Below, one piece after another: positions 1 to 8,071 of a stretch of DNA of 64,000 nucleotides. Source of the stretch: Nitrospirota bacterium. Lineage in GTDB: Bacteria > Nitrospirota > Thermodesulfovibrionia > Thermodesulfovibrionales > JdFR-88. How positions within the stretch are numbered: the first letter of the stretch is position 1; every line of letters starts with the position of its first letter. The DNA is taken from positions 123,180 through 187,179 of the forward strand of contig JAKBYX010000003.1 in assembly GCA_021840255.1 (NCBI GenBank), written 5' to 3'. The notes under the pieces were generated by a model. It saw only the letters and a program-made list of their open reading frames with translations, searched no databases and was not told the origin of the DNA. The translations under genes were made by a program, and so were the position numbers.

Positions 1-960
1 GAATTCCGGCCCTTCGGGCGAGGGTATGTTCCTCTGGATGATATCGTCTATCGCTTTTTTTGCGTTTTCATCCAGGCTCCAACCCATGGTGCCTTCCACC
101 AGTTCCAGTTGCCTGGGGTTTCGCACGCCCCAGAGGGCCACGTCTGCCCCCTGGTCCAGCACCCAGCGCACGGCCAGCTCCAGCACGCTTTTCTGATACC
201 GCGTCCTGGCCAGCTGGGCAAGCTCATCCACCGCCTTCAGATACCGGCCGAAAAGCGGCTGCTGGAATTTGGGGTCTTTGTTCCTAAGGTCGTCGCCAAC
301 AAAAACGGCGTCCGGCCTCATCTTCCCTGAAAGCAGGCCGCGGCACAGGGCCCCGTAAGCGAGCACGGCGATCCCGTTTTTTTTGCAATAGGGGAGGACA
401 TCTTTTTCTATCCCGCGCTCGAATATGTTGTAAGGGGGCTGGCATGTGTGCAGCGGGGCCTCTTTCCGGAACCTCTCCATCTGCTCCACATTGAAATTGC
501 TGACCCCGATGGCCCTTATCTTGCCCTGCTCAAGGAGGCTGTTCATCGCCCCAGCGGTTTCCTCCACCGGGACAAGCGGGTCTGGCCAGTGCACATGGTA
601 GATGTCCACGTAATTGGTCTTGAGCCTCCGCAGCGAATCCGATAGCTCCTGAATGATCCTGCCGCTTGAGGCGTTGCGGAAGGTGCTGCCGTTCCTCCAT
701 TGGATGCCTGCCTTGGTGGATATATATACGTTCTCACGTCCTGCGGCCGCAATGGCCTTCCCCACGATCTCCTCCGAAAGGCCGAAACCGTAAACGGGGG
801 CCGTGTCTACGATGTTTAAGCCTTTTTTCAGGCCGGCCTGGATGGCCGCTATCGACTCGCTCTCGTCAGAACCTCCCCACATCCATCCGCCTATTGCCCA
901 TGTGCCGATGCAAACGCGCGTGGCCTTTATGCCGGTGTCCCCAATAAGTGCGAATTCCAT
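1..960 (-). CDS. Aldo/keto reductase, 3' end outside window
   Basis: NAD(P)H-dependent aldo/keto reductase of the single-domain barrel type. Reading the minus strand from the ATG at 960 gives an open frame to the window edge, starting MEFALIGDTGIKATRVCIGT. The family landmarks follow in order: NIVDTAPVYG with the catalytic Asp and Tyr, STKAG with the Lys, DIYHVHWPD with the His, then IRAIGVSNF and VLAYGALCRG. About 320 residues are visible, so little or nothing is missing from the barrel; the stop codon lies upstream of base 1. An AAGGAG site about ten bases before the ATG supports the start. It lies 22 bases downstream of msrA on the same strand, so the two are probably one transcript. The substrate is unknown. 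Confidence 0.9.
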   Translation of the reverse strand, partial: MEFALIGDTGIKATRVCIGTWAIGGWMWGGSDESESIAAIQAGLKKGLNIVDTAPVYGFGLSEEIVGKAIAAAGRENVYISTKAGIQWRNGSTFRNASSGRIIQELSDSLRRLKTNYVDIYHVHWPDPLVPVEETAGAMNSLLEQGKIRAIGVSNFNVEQMERFRKEAPLHTCQPPYNIFERGIEKDVLPYCKKNGIAVLAYGALCRGLLSGKMRPDAVFVGDDLRNKDPKFQQPLFGRYLKAVDELAQLARTRYQKSVLELAVRWVLDQGADVALWGVRNPRQLELVEGTMGWSLDENAKKAIDDIIQRNIPSPEGPEF

Positions 961-982
961 TTTTTATTTTCTCCTTCCATTC

Positions 983-1594
983 TTATTTGGCCCCCGCCTT
1001 ATCTCCCCAAAGCTCTCTAAGGCGCTCGTCGCGTCCGCACTGGGCGCGGTAGGCGTCATAAAGGGCCGGGTTTTTTCTGTAATACTGCTGGTGATAATCT
1101 TCGGCGGGGTAAAACCTGCCCGCGGGAACGATGCCGGTGGCAACCGGCCCCCTGAGATTCCCCGTCTTTTGCAGCCGGTCCCTTGACTCCATAGCCAGAC
1201 GGCGCTGCTGATCATCAAAATAAAAAACCGCCGTCCTGTACTGGTTCCCTACATCGCAGAACTGCCGGTCCGTGGTGGTAGGGTCTATGTTGCGCCAGAA
1301 GACGTCAAGGAGCTTTTCGTAATCCACCTGCCTTGGGTCGTAGACCACAAGGACCGCCTCTGCATGGCCGGTCTGCCCGGAGGCGACATCCTCGTAAGTG
1401 GGGTTTTCCATGTGTCCCCCAGTGTAGCCAGGCGTGACGGAGAGCACGCCCTGGACCTGATCGAAAGCGTGCTCCATGCACCAGAAACACCCGCCGGCAA
1501 AGGCCGCCTTGCGGAGGACTCGATTCTCATTTTGACCGGAACTGCTCTCGTTCTGTCCGATTTCATTCCCGGACCTGTTTTCCGCTTCTGGCAT
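983..1594 (-). CDS. msrA: Peptide-methionine (S)-S-oxide reductase MsrA
   Basis: Reduces methionine-S-sulfoxide in oxidised proteins, with thioredoxin as the usual electron donor. The active-site GCFWC motif is clear (FAGGCFWCMEHAFDQVQGV), followed by the family blocks GYTGGH, PTYEDV, GHAEAV and QYRTAVF. The ORF track starts at 1627, but AAGGAGG lies nine bases before the ATG at 1594, which gives a normal-length protein of 203 aa with a short charged, Asn-rich N-terminus and no signal peptide, so it is probably cytoplasmic. It precedes the aldo/keto reductase in an apparent oxidative-repair operon and is divergent from the acyl-CoA synthetase gene across an AT-rich spacer. Confidence 0.93.
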   Translation of the reverse strand: MPEAENRSGNEIGQNESSSGQNENRVLRKAAFAGGCFWCMEHAFDQVQGVLSVTPGYTGGHMENPTYEDVASGQTGHAEAVLVVYDPRQVDYEKLLDVFWRNIDPTTTDRQFCDVGNQYRTAVFYFDDQQRRLAMESRDRLQKTGNLRGPVATGIVPAGRFYPAEDYHQQYYRKNPALYDAYRAQCGRDERLRELWGDKAGAK

Positions 1595-1837
1595 ATGGGT
1601 GGGCCTCCTTCCTGCAACGGCCCCCACGGGTTTTTGTTTTGTTTTTGTATTGTATTTTTATTTTTATTTTTTCTTCCAGGCGGTGTGTGCGCCTAATCAA
1701 ATTGCAACAGATAAGCGCCTTCATGTCAATGCTTGTGATATAATTTTGCTGTTTTTTGTTGTTCGCATGGGTCAAAAGCAAAACAAAAACAAAAAACAGA
1801 CGATAATGGAAATGCTGTTGTTTCAAGGCGGGACAAT

Positions 1838-3436
1838 ATGAATAAAACCGGAAAACGATATGAAAATAAAAAAAGTAAAATGCTCCTGCACCATCATTTT
1901 ATAAAAATAGCAAAAAAATATCCGGGGAAAACGGCGTTCGTGGACTGCACGTCCGGGAAGTCCGTAACCTACTTCAGGGCACTTGCCCTGTCGCTTGCTC
2001 TTTCCCGCAGGCTGGGGGGAAATGACGAGAGCCATATAGGGGTAATGCTGCCCACCGGGGCGGGTTGCGCGCTTTCCGTGCTGGGTGTCCTTATGAGCGG
2101 CCGGGTGCCCGTTATGATCAACTATTCAACCGGGACCGCTTTGGAAGGGGCCTCCGGGAATGTCCGGTACGCGCAGAAAAAATGCTCTTTCCAAACAGTG
2201 GTCACATCGAGGGTGCTCATGGAGAAGATCGATTGTCCCCATGTTGAGGGCATGGTCTTTATCGAGGACATCGTAGGAGGGCTTTCCGCACTGGAGAAAT
2301 TGAGTGCGGCGGCGCTGGCCAAACTGCCTGTCCCCTTCATATTAAGGTTGGTTGAGGGAGGAGAGGAAAACGATGTGGCGGCCATACTCTTTACGAGCGG
2401 AAGCGAGAAAGAGGCCAGGGCCGTGCAGTTGACCCACCGGAACATCATATCCAACATAAGGGATTTCAGCGGCGCCTTTGAACTTTCCGGCAAGGACAGC
2501 ATGCTTGCCAGCCTGCCTTATTTCCACATATTCGGGTTCAATCCCAACCTGTGGACGCCCCTTTATCACGGGATGACGATCATCTCCTATGCCAACCCCA
2601 TCGACTATAAAAAAATATGTGAGATAATCCGCGACGAAAGGCCGACCATCATCCTGGGGACGCCAAGCTTCTTTTGGGGATACCTGCGCAAATCCGAGCC
2701 TGGAGATTTCAGGAGCGTGCGAGTGGCCGTCTGCGGAGCGGACAAATGCGCGGACGCGCTGCGGCAGGGTTTTATGGACAAGCACAATATTACCCTTTAC
2801 GAGGGCTACGGGGCCACGGAAACCTCCCCGGTGATATCGGTGAATACGCCGCTGCAAAACAGGCCGGGCAGCGTGGGGAAGGCTTTGCCGGGCGTGTCCC
2901 TGCGCATAGAAAACCCCGAGGCCGGCCCCCACATTAAAAAGGACTGCACAGCGGGGATTGCCGGCCGGATAATGGTGAAAGGCGATCTCGTAATGAGGGG
3001 CTATCTTGGCGATGCGGAGGAAACGGCCGGACGCATACGCGATGGCTGGTACGATACAGGGGACATGGGATTTCTGGATGAGGACGGCTACCTGTGGTTT
3101 GCGGGAAGGCTTAAAAGGTTCGTGAAGATAGGAGGGGAGATGGTGTCCCTGGTGCAGGTGGAGGAGGCGCTGGAGAAGGTGCTTCCCGAGGGGGTTTTCA
3201 GCTCCGTGGCGGCCGTGCCGGACGTAATAAAGGGACAGAAAATAGTGGCGGCCGTGACCAGCGGGATAGACGAGATGAAAACCATCAGGCAGTTGATGGA
3301 GTATCTTCCCAATATCGCGATCCCCAAACATTTCATTGTCCTGCCGGAACTCCCAAGGACCGGGACCGGGAAGATCGATTTCAGGCGGGTTGCCGGGATG
3401 GTCCAAAGCGCAATTGGACTGAAGCCCGATTCGTAG
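1838..3436 (+). CDS. AMP-dependent acyl-CoA synthetase-like protein
   Basis: Member of the adenylate-forming (ANL) superfamily, which activates a carboxylic acid as an acyl-AMP and usually transfers it to CoA or a carrier protein. Visible signatures are the P-loop-like LFTSGSEKEARAVQLTHRN (about residue 186), YEGYGATETSPV (A5), GWYDTGDMGFLDEDGYLWF (A7), GRLKRFVKIGGEMVS (A8) and the C-terminal PRTGTGKIDF with the catalytic Lys. At 532 aa it is the usual length for a long-chain fatty acid or 2-acylglycerophosphoethanolamine ligase-type enzyme. The first core motif has SGSEKEA instead of SGSTGxP, a deviation also found in the Aas-like acyl-ACP synthetase branch, so acyl-ACP synthetase is a reasonable alternative. 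No linked pathway genes define the substrate. Confidence 0.85.
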   Translation: MNKTGKRYENKKSKMLLHHHFIKIAKKYPGKTAFVDCTSGKSVTYFRALALSLALSRRLGGNDESHIGVMLPTGAGCALSVLGVLMSGRVPVMINYSTGTALEGASGNVRYAQKKCSFQTVVTSRVLMEKIDCPHVEGMVFIEDIVGGLSALEKLSAAALAKLPVPFILRLVEGGEENDVAAILFTSGSEKEARAVQLTHRNIISNIRDFSGAFELSGKDSMLASLPYFHIFGFNPNLWTPLYHGMTIISYANPIDYKKICEIIRDERPTIILGTPSFFWGYLRKSEPGDFRSVRVAVCGADKCADALRQGFMDKHNITLYEGYGATETSPVISVNTPLQNRPGSVGKALPGVSLRIENPEAGPHIKKDCTAGIAGRIMVKGDLVMRGYLGDAEETAGRIRDGWYDTGDMGFLDEDGYLWFAGRLKRFVKIGGEMVSLVQVEEALEKVLPEGVFSSVAAVPDVIKGQKIVAAVTSGIDEMKTIRQLMEYLPNIAIPKHFIVLPELPRTGTGKIDFRRVAGMVQSAIGLKPDS

Positions 3437-3533
3437 GGGAAAAAATTCCTGAAAGCCCATTGCCTTTTTTTGTTTTTCCGTTCAAGGTGAAAGCCTTAAC
3501 CCCTGATTTTATTGGGACTTTACAGGCCTGGCT

Positions 3534-3736
3534 GTTCAAACGTTTAACGAACAGGAGTTCCTGGATTTCGCTTCCCAGTAAAGTGGCGCAAAAAGTTACG
3601 GGTTTTAAGTCTTCTGGAAGATTTGGATTTCGTGCCGGCTTCGTATTTCAAAAAACTCGTGGGCGCGGATGATATTTGGGAATGCAGGATTCAATTTGGT
3701 TCAAACTGTGCCGCCCCCCCTATAACGCTTACATGA
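3534..3736 (+). pseudogene. RelE/HigB-type toxin relic with frameshifts
   Basis: The only sizeable ORF here (3460-3672) is not a recognisable protein. Joining three frames gives a coherent RelE/HigB (Gp49-like) toxin fragment: VQTFNEQEFLD (from 3534), then SLPSKVAQK in the next frame, then RVLSLLEDLDFVPASYFKKLVGADDIWECRIQFGSN, split here as LLEDLDFVPASYFKKL and DDIWECRIQFGSN, ending at the TGA at 3736. The LxxLxxxG-type helix followed by KKL...LWELR-like strand is typical of these mRNA interferases. Two frameshifts and a missing C-terminus mean it is dead. No antitoxin HTH gene follows. This explains most of the 359-base gap between flanking genes; I see nothing else in it. Confidence 0.6.
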
Positions 3737-3794
3737 GCCAATGTCGCCCGAACTCTTGACGCTTCATGCCTGATTTGTTTACCTTAAAACGATT

Positions 3795-5291
3795 ATGTCC
3801 CGTTTGCTTAAATTTCTTTTGCTCCTTGCCGGGATCGCGGCGGTCATATACATGGCCGCGCCGTCCAAGCCTAAGGAGAGCACGCTTGAAAAGATCAAAA
3901 AACGCGGCTACCTCCTCTGGGGGTCGGACGCAGAGGGCGGCGCGCCCTATGCCTTCCCCAACCCCAAAAACCCTTCAAAACTCGTAGGCTTCGAGGTGGA
4001 CCTGGCCGGGGCGATCGCGCGGGAGCTTGGAGTAAAAAAGGCCGTGCAGTCCCAGAACGCCTGGGACAGCCTGATCCCGGCCCTTGAGCGCGGAGATTTC
4101 GATTTCGCCATGAACGGCATAGAGATAACGAAGAAAAGAATGGAGCACGTCCTCTTCAGTGCCCCTTACTACGTTTACACCGAACAGCTCGTGGTGCGTA
4201 GGGACGATTCCTCGATAAAGAGCGTTGCGGACCTGAAGGGCAAAAAGGTGGGCACGCTCTCCGGCACGGTGGCCCAGGACATCCTCATGGGCATGCGTGG
4301 CGTTAACGTAAGGATATACTCCGGGCAGGTGGAGCCCTATCAGGATCTGGCCCTTGGAAGGCTGGATGCCGTCCTTCTTGACCTGCCTATCGCCGCCTAC
4401 TACGCCAGGCCGAACCCCGCGCTCAAATTTGCGGGGCCGCCGGTGGGGGAGGGCCTGTATGCCATAGCCATCCGTAAAAACGACACGGAATTGAAAAAAA
4501 GGCTGGATGAGATTCTGGCAAAACTCTACCGCACGGGCGAGCTTAAAAGGATATACGAGAAATGGGGCCTCTGGAACAGCAAGCAGGACAAGCTGGCCGC
4601 GTTTTTTAAGAATTCCGGGGCGGAGACCCTCGACGAAAGCCGGAGCGCGCCCATAAAGAATTTCTTCCCCATGCTTTTAAAGGGTGCCGGGGTGACGGTG
4701 CTTATATCCGTCTCGTCGATGGCCCTTGCCATTACGCTCGGGCTGATGCTTACCCTCCTGCGGCTTTATGCCGGGCCGCCCTTTGACTGGCTTGCCACAG
4801 GCTACATAGAGATATACAGGGGAACTCCGCTTCTGATACAGCTCTATATACTCTACTACGGCCTGCCGAACATCGGCATTTCTCTTAACCCGGTGATGGC
4901 CGCCTTCCTGGGGCTTGGGATGAATTACGCCGCCTATGAGTCCGAGCTCTATCGGGCGGGGATAAACGCGGTGCCCTTCGGGCAGATGGAGGCCGCGCTT
5001 TCACTGGGAATGAAGAGGGGGCTTGCCCTAAAGCGCGTTATCCTCCCCCAGGCCGTTAAGATAGCCCTTCCTGGAATAACGAACGACTTTATCGCGCTGT
5101 TCAAGGACTCCTCACTGGTCTCCGTCATCGCGATGGTAGAGCTCACCAAGACCTACAGCATGCTTGCGGCAAGCACGCTCCGCTTCTTCCAGCTAGGTAT
5201 AATCACCGCGCTCCTTTACTTTGGCATGAGCTATCCGCTTTCCCTGCTTGCAAGGAGGCTTGAAAAAAAGCTCAAAAAGGACAGGCGATGA
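3795..5291 (+). CDS. Fused substrate-binding/permease protein of a polar amino-acid ABC importer
   Basis: One 498-aa chain combines the periplasmic binding protein and the membrane permease of a GlnH/GlnP-type importer. Residues 1-25 form a signal-anchor (LLKFLLLLAGIAAVIYMAA), residues about 35-265 are the SBP_bac_3 fold (KKRGYLLWGSDAEGGAPYAF, GFEVDLAGAIARELG, FDFAMNGIEITKKR), and residues about 290-498 carry the permease, including the EAA loop EAALSLGMKRGLALKRVILPQA that docks the ATPase. Such fusions are known in this transporter family and place a tethered receptor next to the channel. The gene overlaps the ATPase gene by ATGA, so the two are co-translated. The substrate is inferred to be a polar amino acid; exact specificity is not readable. 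Confidence 0.9.
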   Translation: MSRLLKFLLLLAGIAAVIYMAAPSKPKESTLEKIKKRGYLLWGSDAEGGAPYAFPNPKNPSKLVGFEVDLAGAIARELGVKKAVQSQNAWDSLIPALERGDFDFAMNGIEITKKRMEHVLFSAPYYVYTEQLVVRRDDSSIKSVADLKGKKVGTLSGTVAQDILMGMRGVNVRIYSGQVEPYQDLALGRLDAVLLDLPIAAYYARPNPALKFAGPPVGEGLYAIAIRKNDTELKKRLDEILAKLYRTGELKRIYEKWGLWNSKQDKLAAFFKNSGAETLDESRSAPIKNFFPMLLKGAGVTVLISVSSMALAITLGLMLTLLRLYAGPPFDWLATGYIEIYRGTPLLIQLYILYYGLPNIGISLNPVMAAFLGLGMNYAAYESELYRAGINAVPFGQMEAALSLGMKRGLALKRVILPQAVKIALPGITNDFIALFKDSSLVSVIAMVELTKTYSMLAASTLRFFQLGIITALLYFGMSYPLSLLARRLEKKLKKDRR

Positions 5292-6046
5292 TAAACGTCC
5301 GGGACCTGCATAAATCTTACGGGGCGAACCGGCTGTTCGAGGGTGTTTCCTTCCAGGTGGAAAAGGGCGAGGCCGTTGTGCTCATAGGCCCGTCGGGAAG
5401 CGGCAAGAGCACCGTCCTTCGCTGCATAAACGGGCTGGAGACGTTCGACAGCGGCGAGATAACGGTGGCGGGGATCGGGCTGCATTCAATAAACCGGAAG
5501 CGGCCTATGAAGGAAGACGCGGAAACCATAAGAAGGGTGAGGCTGAAGCTTGGAATGGTCTTCCAGCAGTTCAACCTCTTCCCGCATATGACTGTGCTGC
5601 AAAACGTGACGGAGGCCCCCATACGCGTGCTTGGAATGGGCAGGGCGGAAGCCATTGCCCAGGCGAGGGACTTCCTTAAGAAGATCAATCTTGAGGGCAA
5701 GGCGGAAAGCTATCCGGCCCAGCTTTCGGGCGGCGAGCAGCAGCGCGTGGCGATAGCCAGGGCGCTTGCCATGCGCCCCGAGGCGATGCTTTTCGATGAG
5801 CCCACATCTTCGCTGGACCCGGAGATGGCCGGGGAGGTGCTTTCCGTGATAAGGAAGCTGGTGGATGAGGGGATGACCACCATGATCGCCACGCATGAGA
5901 TGGGCTTTGCCAGTGAAGTGGCCGGCAGGGTGATAGTGTTCGATAAGGGGAGCATCATAGAGACCGGCCCGCCATCCCAGATATTTACCAGCCCGAAAGT
6001 CCTCCGGACAAGGGAATTTTTAAACAGGGTGCTTGGAAGGTTTTAA
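5288..6046 (+). CDS. Amino-acid ABC transporter ATP-binding protein
   Basis: GlnQ-type ATPase that drives the fused importer encoded immediately upstream. All nucleotide-binding elements are intact: Walker A GPSGSGKST (about residue 34), Q-loop VFQQFNLFPHMTVLQN, signature LSGGEQQRVAIARAL, Walker B MLFDEPTSSLDP and the switch His in IATHEMGFA. The 252-aa length is normal. The start ATG overlaps the permease stop (ATGA). The ATPase closes the transporter operon; a possible separate promoter follows before the next small gene. Confidence 0.93.
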   Translation: MINVRDLHKSYGANRLFEGVSFQVEKGEAVVLIGPSGSGKSTVLRCINGLETFDSGEITVAGIGLHSINRKRPMKEDAETIRRVRLKLGMVFQQFNLFPHMTVLQNVTEAPIRVLGMGRAEAIAQARDFLKKINLEGKAESYPAQLSGGEQQRVAIARALAMRPEAMLFDEPTSSLDPEMAGEVLSVIRKLVDEGMTTMIATHEMGFASEVAGRVIVFDKGSIIETGPPSQIFTSPKVLRTREFLNRVLGRF

Positions 6047-6150
6047 AAAACTTTTCATTCCACGGTGCTTTCCCCGCACGTCTTGACAATTTCCAAAGCG
6101 GTGAGAACCTCTAATCAGGACTGACCGAAACCGAAAAGGAGGACACTGCC

Positions 6151-6342
6151 ATGATGTGCAGCCTTTCACAACTGGACGCAAGCCGGCTGGACCAGGTGAA
6201 AACAGCTGAGAAGAAGATAGGAAAGACGCTGCTTGCCTACAGCTGTTATGAGACCAGGCCGGAGGCGCTGTCAGCGGGCGAGTTGGAGGAGATACGGGAG
6301 CTGGAGAAGAAGCTTGGGATATTGCTGGTTGCTGTTAAATGA
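6151..6342 (+). CDS. Small conserved-looking protein of unknown function
   Basis: A 63-aa ORF with a strong AAGGAGG ribosome binding site nine bases before the ATG. The sequence is amphipathic and helical, with an acidic/leucine C-terminal half (ELEEIRELEKKLGILLVAVK) and two Cys residues, one near the start (MMCSLSQ) and one at YSCYE. No signal or membrane segment is seen. It is separated by about 100 bases from the transporter operon and stands alone. The ribosome binding site and codon use support a real gene; I do not recognise the family and assign no function. Confidence 0.65.
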   Translation: MMCSLSQLDASRLDQVKTAEKKIGKTLLAYSCYETRPEALSAGELEEIRELEKKLGILLVAVK

Positions 6343-6363
6343 AAAAAGGGGAAATTCCTGGGC

Positions 6364-6927
6364 TCAAATGAGCTTTTTCCTTTTGGCTGTCTCGAAAAGC
6401 CCGTAGACGCGCAGATCCACGCTGTCGCCCGCTTTCTGTGAGCTGAAAAGAAAATCAGCCAACGCCGCCGCCGGCGTCCTGATGACCTCTATGTCCTCGG
6501 ACTCGTCACCGGGAAAACCGGCCCTGATCTCTTCCGGGACCTGGAGTGCCCCTCTGGCCAGGACCGCCGTCCAGCGCTCGGCGTTAGAGCCTGTCGATAT
6601 GACGTTCTCAACCAGAACTGAAAAATCCCTCCCGTCAAATCCGGTCTCTTCTATAAGCTCCCGCCTGGCCGCATCCATCAGGTCTTCGCCGGGGTTTATG
6701 AGCCCTGCCGGGAACTCTATCGCGTAATTGCCGATAACCACCCTGAACTGTCTTATGAGGATAAGCTCGCCGGCCCCGGTAACGGGGACGATTATCACAA
6801 CCCCGTCCGCGCCCACCCTGTCCACGGCTTCCCATGTGCGAGCCACCCCTTTATTGTCCAGGTATGCGATGCGGACGGTCTTTAGAAAATCGCCCTGCCA
6901 TAGCGGTTCCCTGCCGGTGATCTTCAT
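6364..6927 (-). CDS. NUDIX hydrolase, ADP-ribose pyrophosphatase-like
   Basis: NUDIX phosphohydrolase of 187 aa. The box GX5EX7REUXEEXGU is complete: GLINPGEDLMDAARRELIEETGF at about residues 74-96, in two stretches GLINPGEDLMDAA and RRELIEETGF. The N-terminal beta-rich domain and the upstream AIEFPAGLI resemble ADP-ribose pyrophosphatases, which clear ADP-ribose and similar nucleoside diphosphate derivatives. The ATG lies only three bases after the stop of the S24 repressor gene on the same strand, with an AAGGA site inside that gene, so it is probably translated from the repressor mRNA. The substrate is inferred from the family and not proven. Confidence 0.88.
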   Translation of the reverse strand: MKITGREPLWQGDFLKTVRIAYLDNKGVARTWEAVDRVGADGVVIIVPVTGAGELILIRQFRVVIGNYAIEFPAGLINPGEDLMDAARRELIEETGFDGRDFSVLVENVISTGSNAERWTAVLARGALQVPEEIRAGFPGDESEDIEVIRTPAAALADFLFSSQKAGDSVDLRVYGLFETAKRKKLI

Positions 6928-6930
6928 GTC

Positions 6931-7689
6931 CTATTTTTTCCTTCTTTGCACCACCCAGTCCACACGGCCCAGCAGACGGTAAATATCTCCTCCCGCCTCC
7001 AGTTCCTTTCTGGGCAGTTCGATAGGGGGGAAGTTGGGATTGTCTGACCTGAGTATCAGCCTTTCATACCCCACAAAAACCCTCTTTATGACCGCGCCCT
7101 CGTATGGGAGCCAGAAGGCGTAGATATCTCCACTCACGATATTCTGCACCATGGTGTTCACGCCGGTGACCGCGCCGTCCCAGACCGTGGGTTCCATGGA
7201 CTGGCCTCGCACCTTGACGGTCACGATGCCGGGGCCGGTAAAATCTCCAGGCAGGGTTATGGTCTCTATTGGCTCATACTCGGAGATGTCCTTGGGCGCG
7301 CCAGCGCCGGCCAGAGTGAAAACCGGGATGCGAGCGAACTCGTCCCTGCAATGGGCCTCGGAGACCGACAGTCCTTTTGCGCTGGATGGCTGCTGCGGGG
7401 AGTACATGGTTTTTTCTTTTTCGCCTGCCTTCGGAGCGTTTTTCAGAAAGGGCCTGCCCTGGTAGGCGGCCGCAGGCTCCCTGGTAAATCCCCCGTGGCC
7501 GGTCAGCAACCAGTTGGGATTAATATCCGTATGTCGAATAAGAAGGCTCAGCGTGTCGGCCGAGGGTTTTGTCTTTTCATTCTCAATGTCCGAAAGTGTG
7601 CCTTGGGATATTCCTATTTTTTCTGAAAATTCCTTGACTTTTAAGCCTTTTTTTGTCCTGTACCCTTTTATCCTTTTCCCTATGGTCAC
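6931..7689 (-). CDS. LexA/CI-like repressor, XRE helix-turn-helix plus S24 peptidase
   Basis: A phage-type self-cleaving repressor of 252 aa. The N-terminal helix-turn-helix reads IGKRIKGYRTKKGLKVKEFS then EKIGISQGTLSDIENEKTKP. The C-terminal S24 domain has the cleavage dipeptide in FTLAGAGAPKD, the catalytic Ser in RGQSMEPTVWDG and the Lys in GAVIKRVF, so RecA-stimulated autoproteolysis is expected from family knowledge. The ORF track runs to 7860, but the GTG at 7689 has an AGGGGGTGG site eight bases upstream and starts exactly at the HTH, so I use it. Its own -10 (TATAAT on the minus strand, 7726-7731) overlaps the palindrome at 7714-7727, consistent with autoregulation. NUDIX follows in the same operon. 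Confidence 0.88.
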   Translation of the reverse strand: MTIGKRIKGYRTKKGLKVKEFSEKIGISQGTLSDIENEKTKPSADTLSLLIRHTDINPNWLLTGHGGFTREPAAAYQGRPFLKNAPKAGEKEKTMYSPQQPSSAKGLSVSEAHCRDEFARIPVFTLAGAGAPKDISEYEPIETITLPGDFTGPGIVTVKVRGQSMEPTVWDGAVTGVNTMVQNIVSGDIYAFWLPYEGAVIKRVFVGYERLILRSDNPNFPPIELPRKELEAGGDIYRLLGRVDWVVQRRKK

Positions 7690-7703
7690 TTTGCGCCACC
7701 CCC

Positions 7704-7733
7704 TTGACAAATTATCGTCATGACGATTATATT
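7704..7733 (+). promoter_or_regulatory. Plus-strand promoter with palindromic operator in its spacer
   Basis: TTGACA (7704-7709), an 18-base spacer and TATATT (7728-7733) form a near-consensus sigma-70 promoter reading toward the small ORF and mor. Centred in the spacer is the perfect 14-bp palindrome ATCGTCATGACGAT (7714-7727). The same palindrome abuts a TATAAT -10 for the repressor gene on the other strand. The arrangement looks like a CI-type operator controlling divergent promoters. That the neighbouring repressor binds it is inference from position. Confidence 0.7.
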
Positions 7734-7911
7734 TATCGGGAGTTGCAGGAAGGAGGCTTTTTTTGAGGATGGCGGCTGCGCATTTTGAAACCTGTATCCT
7801 GGCGTTAAAGGGAGTGATGTTTCCATTAGTATCCCTGTCCGCATTGGTTTCGAGGGCCAAGCTGGATTCGATGAAAGACAGGTAAAAAACCCTGCCGCCG
7901 GAGGATTTTAA

Positions 7912-8070
7912 ATGGATATGCTCTTATCATCATCAATATCGGCACTCCGATATATTCTATCCGTGGGACGGCTTTTTTTCAATAGGGACGGGCAAAAAAA
8001 GTTTTTTGTTATTGTTTTTATTTTAATTTTTTTATTCCAAGGACTTTTTGATCTGAAAGGCGGTTTTTGA
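7912..8070 (+). CDS. Small hydrophobic protein upstream of mor (too short for ORF track)
   Basis: A 52-aa frame starting MDMLLSSSISALRYILSVGR and ending with one predicted membrane helix (KFFVIVFILIFLFQGLF) and a short tail. GGAGG sits seven bases before the ATG, and its stop lies one base before the mor ATG, so coupling is likely. An inverted repeat ATATCGG/CCGATAT (7936-7953) lies within the coding part and might also act as an operator. It would be the first product of the repressor-controlled transcript. I do not recognise it; a small membrane protein acting in lysogeny or exclusion is only speculation. Confidence 0.5.
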   Translation: MDMLLSSSISALRYILSVGRLFFNRDGQKKFFVIVFILIFLFQGLFDLKGGF

Positions 8071-8071
8071 T

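Noticed and set aside
1-6. GAATTC at the first base, suggesting a cloning junction
   Set aside because: The aldo/keto reductase frame runs smoothly to base 1 and no vector sequence is visible.
2342-3460. 372-aa minus-strand ORF opposite the acyl-CoA synthetase
   Set aside because: Shadow of a gene with complete ANL motifs on the plus strand; no recognisable family in the antisense translation.
3460-3672. 70-aa ORF after the acyl-CoA synthetase
   Set aside because: Its frame is not protein-like; the region is better explained by a frameshifted RelE/HigB relic read in three frames.
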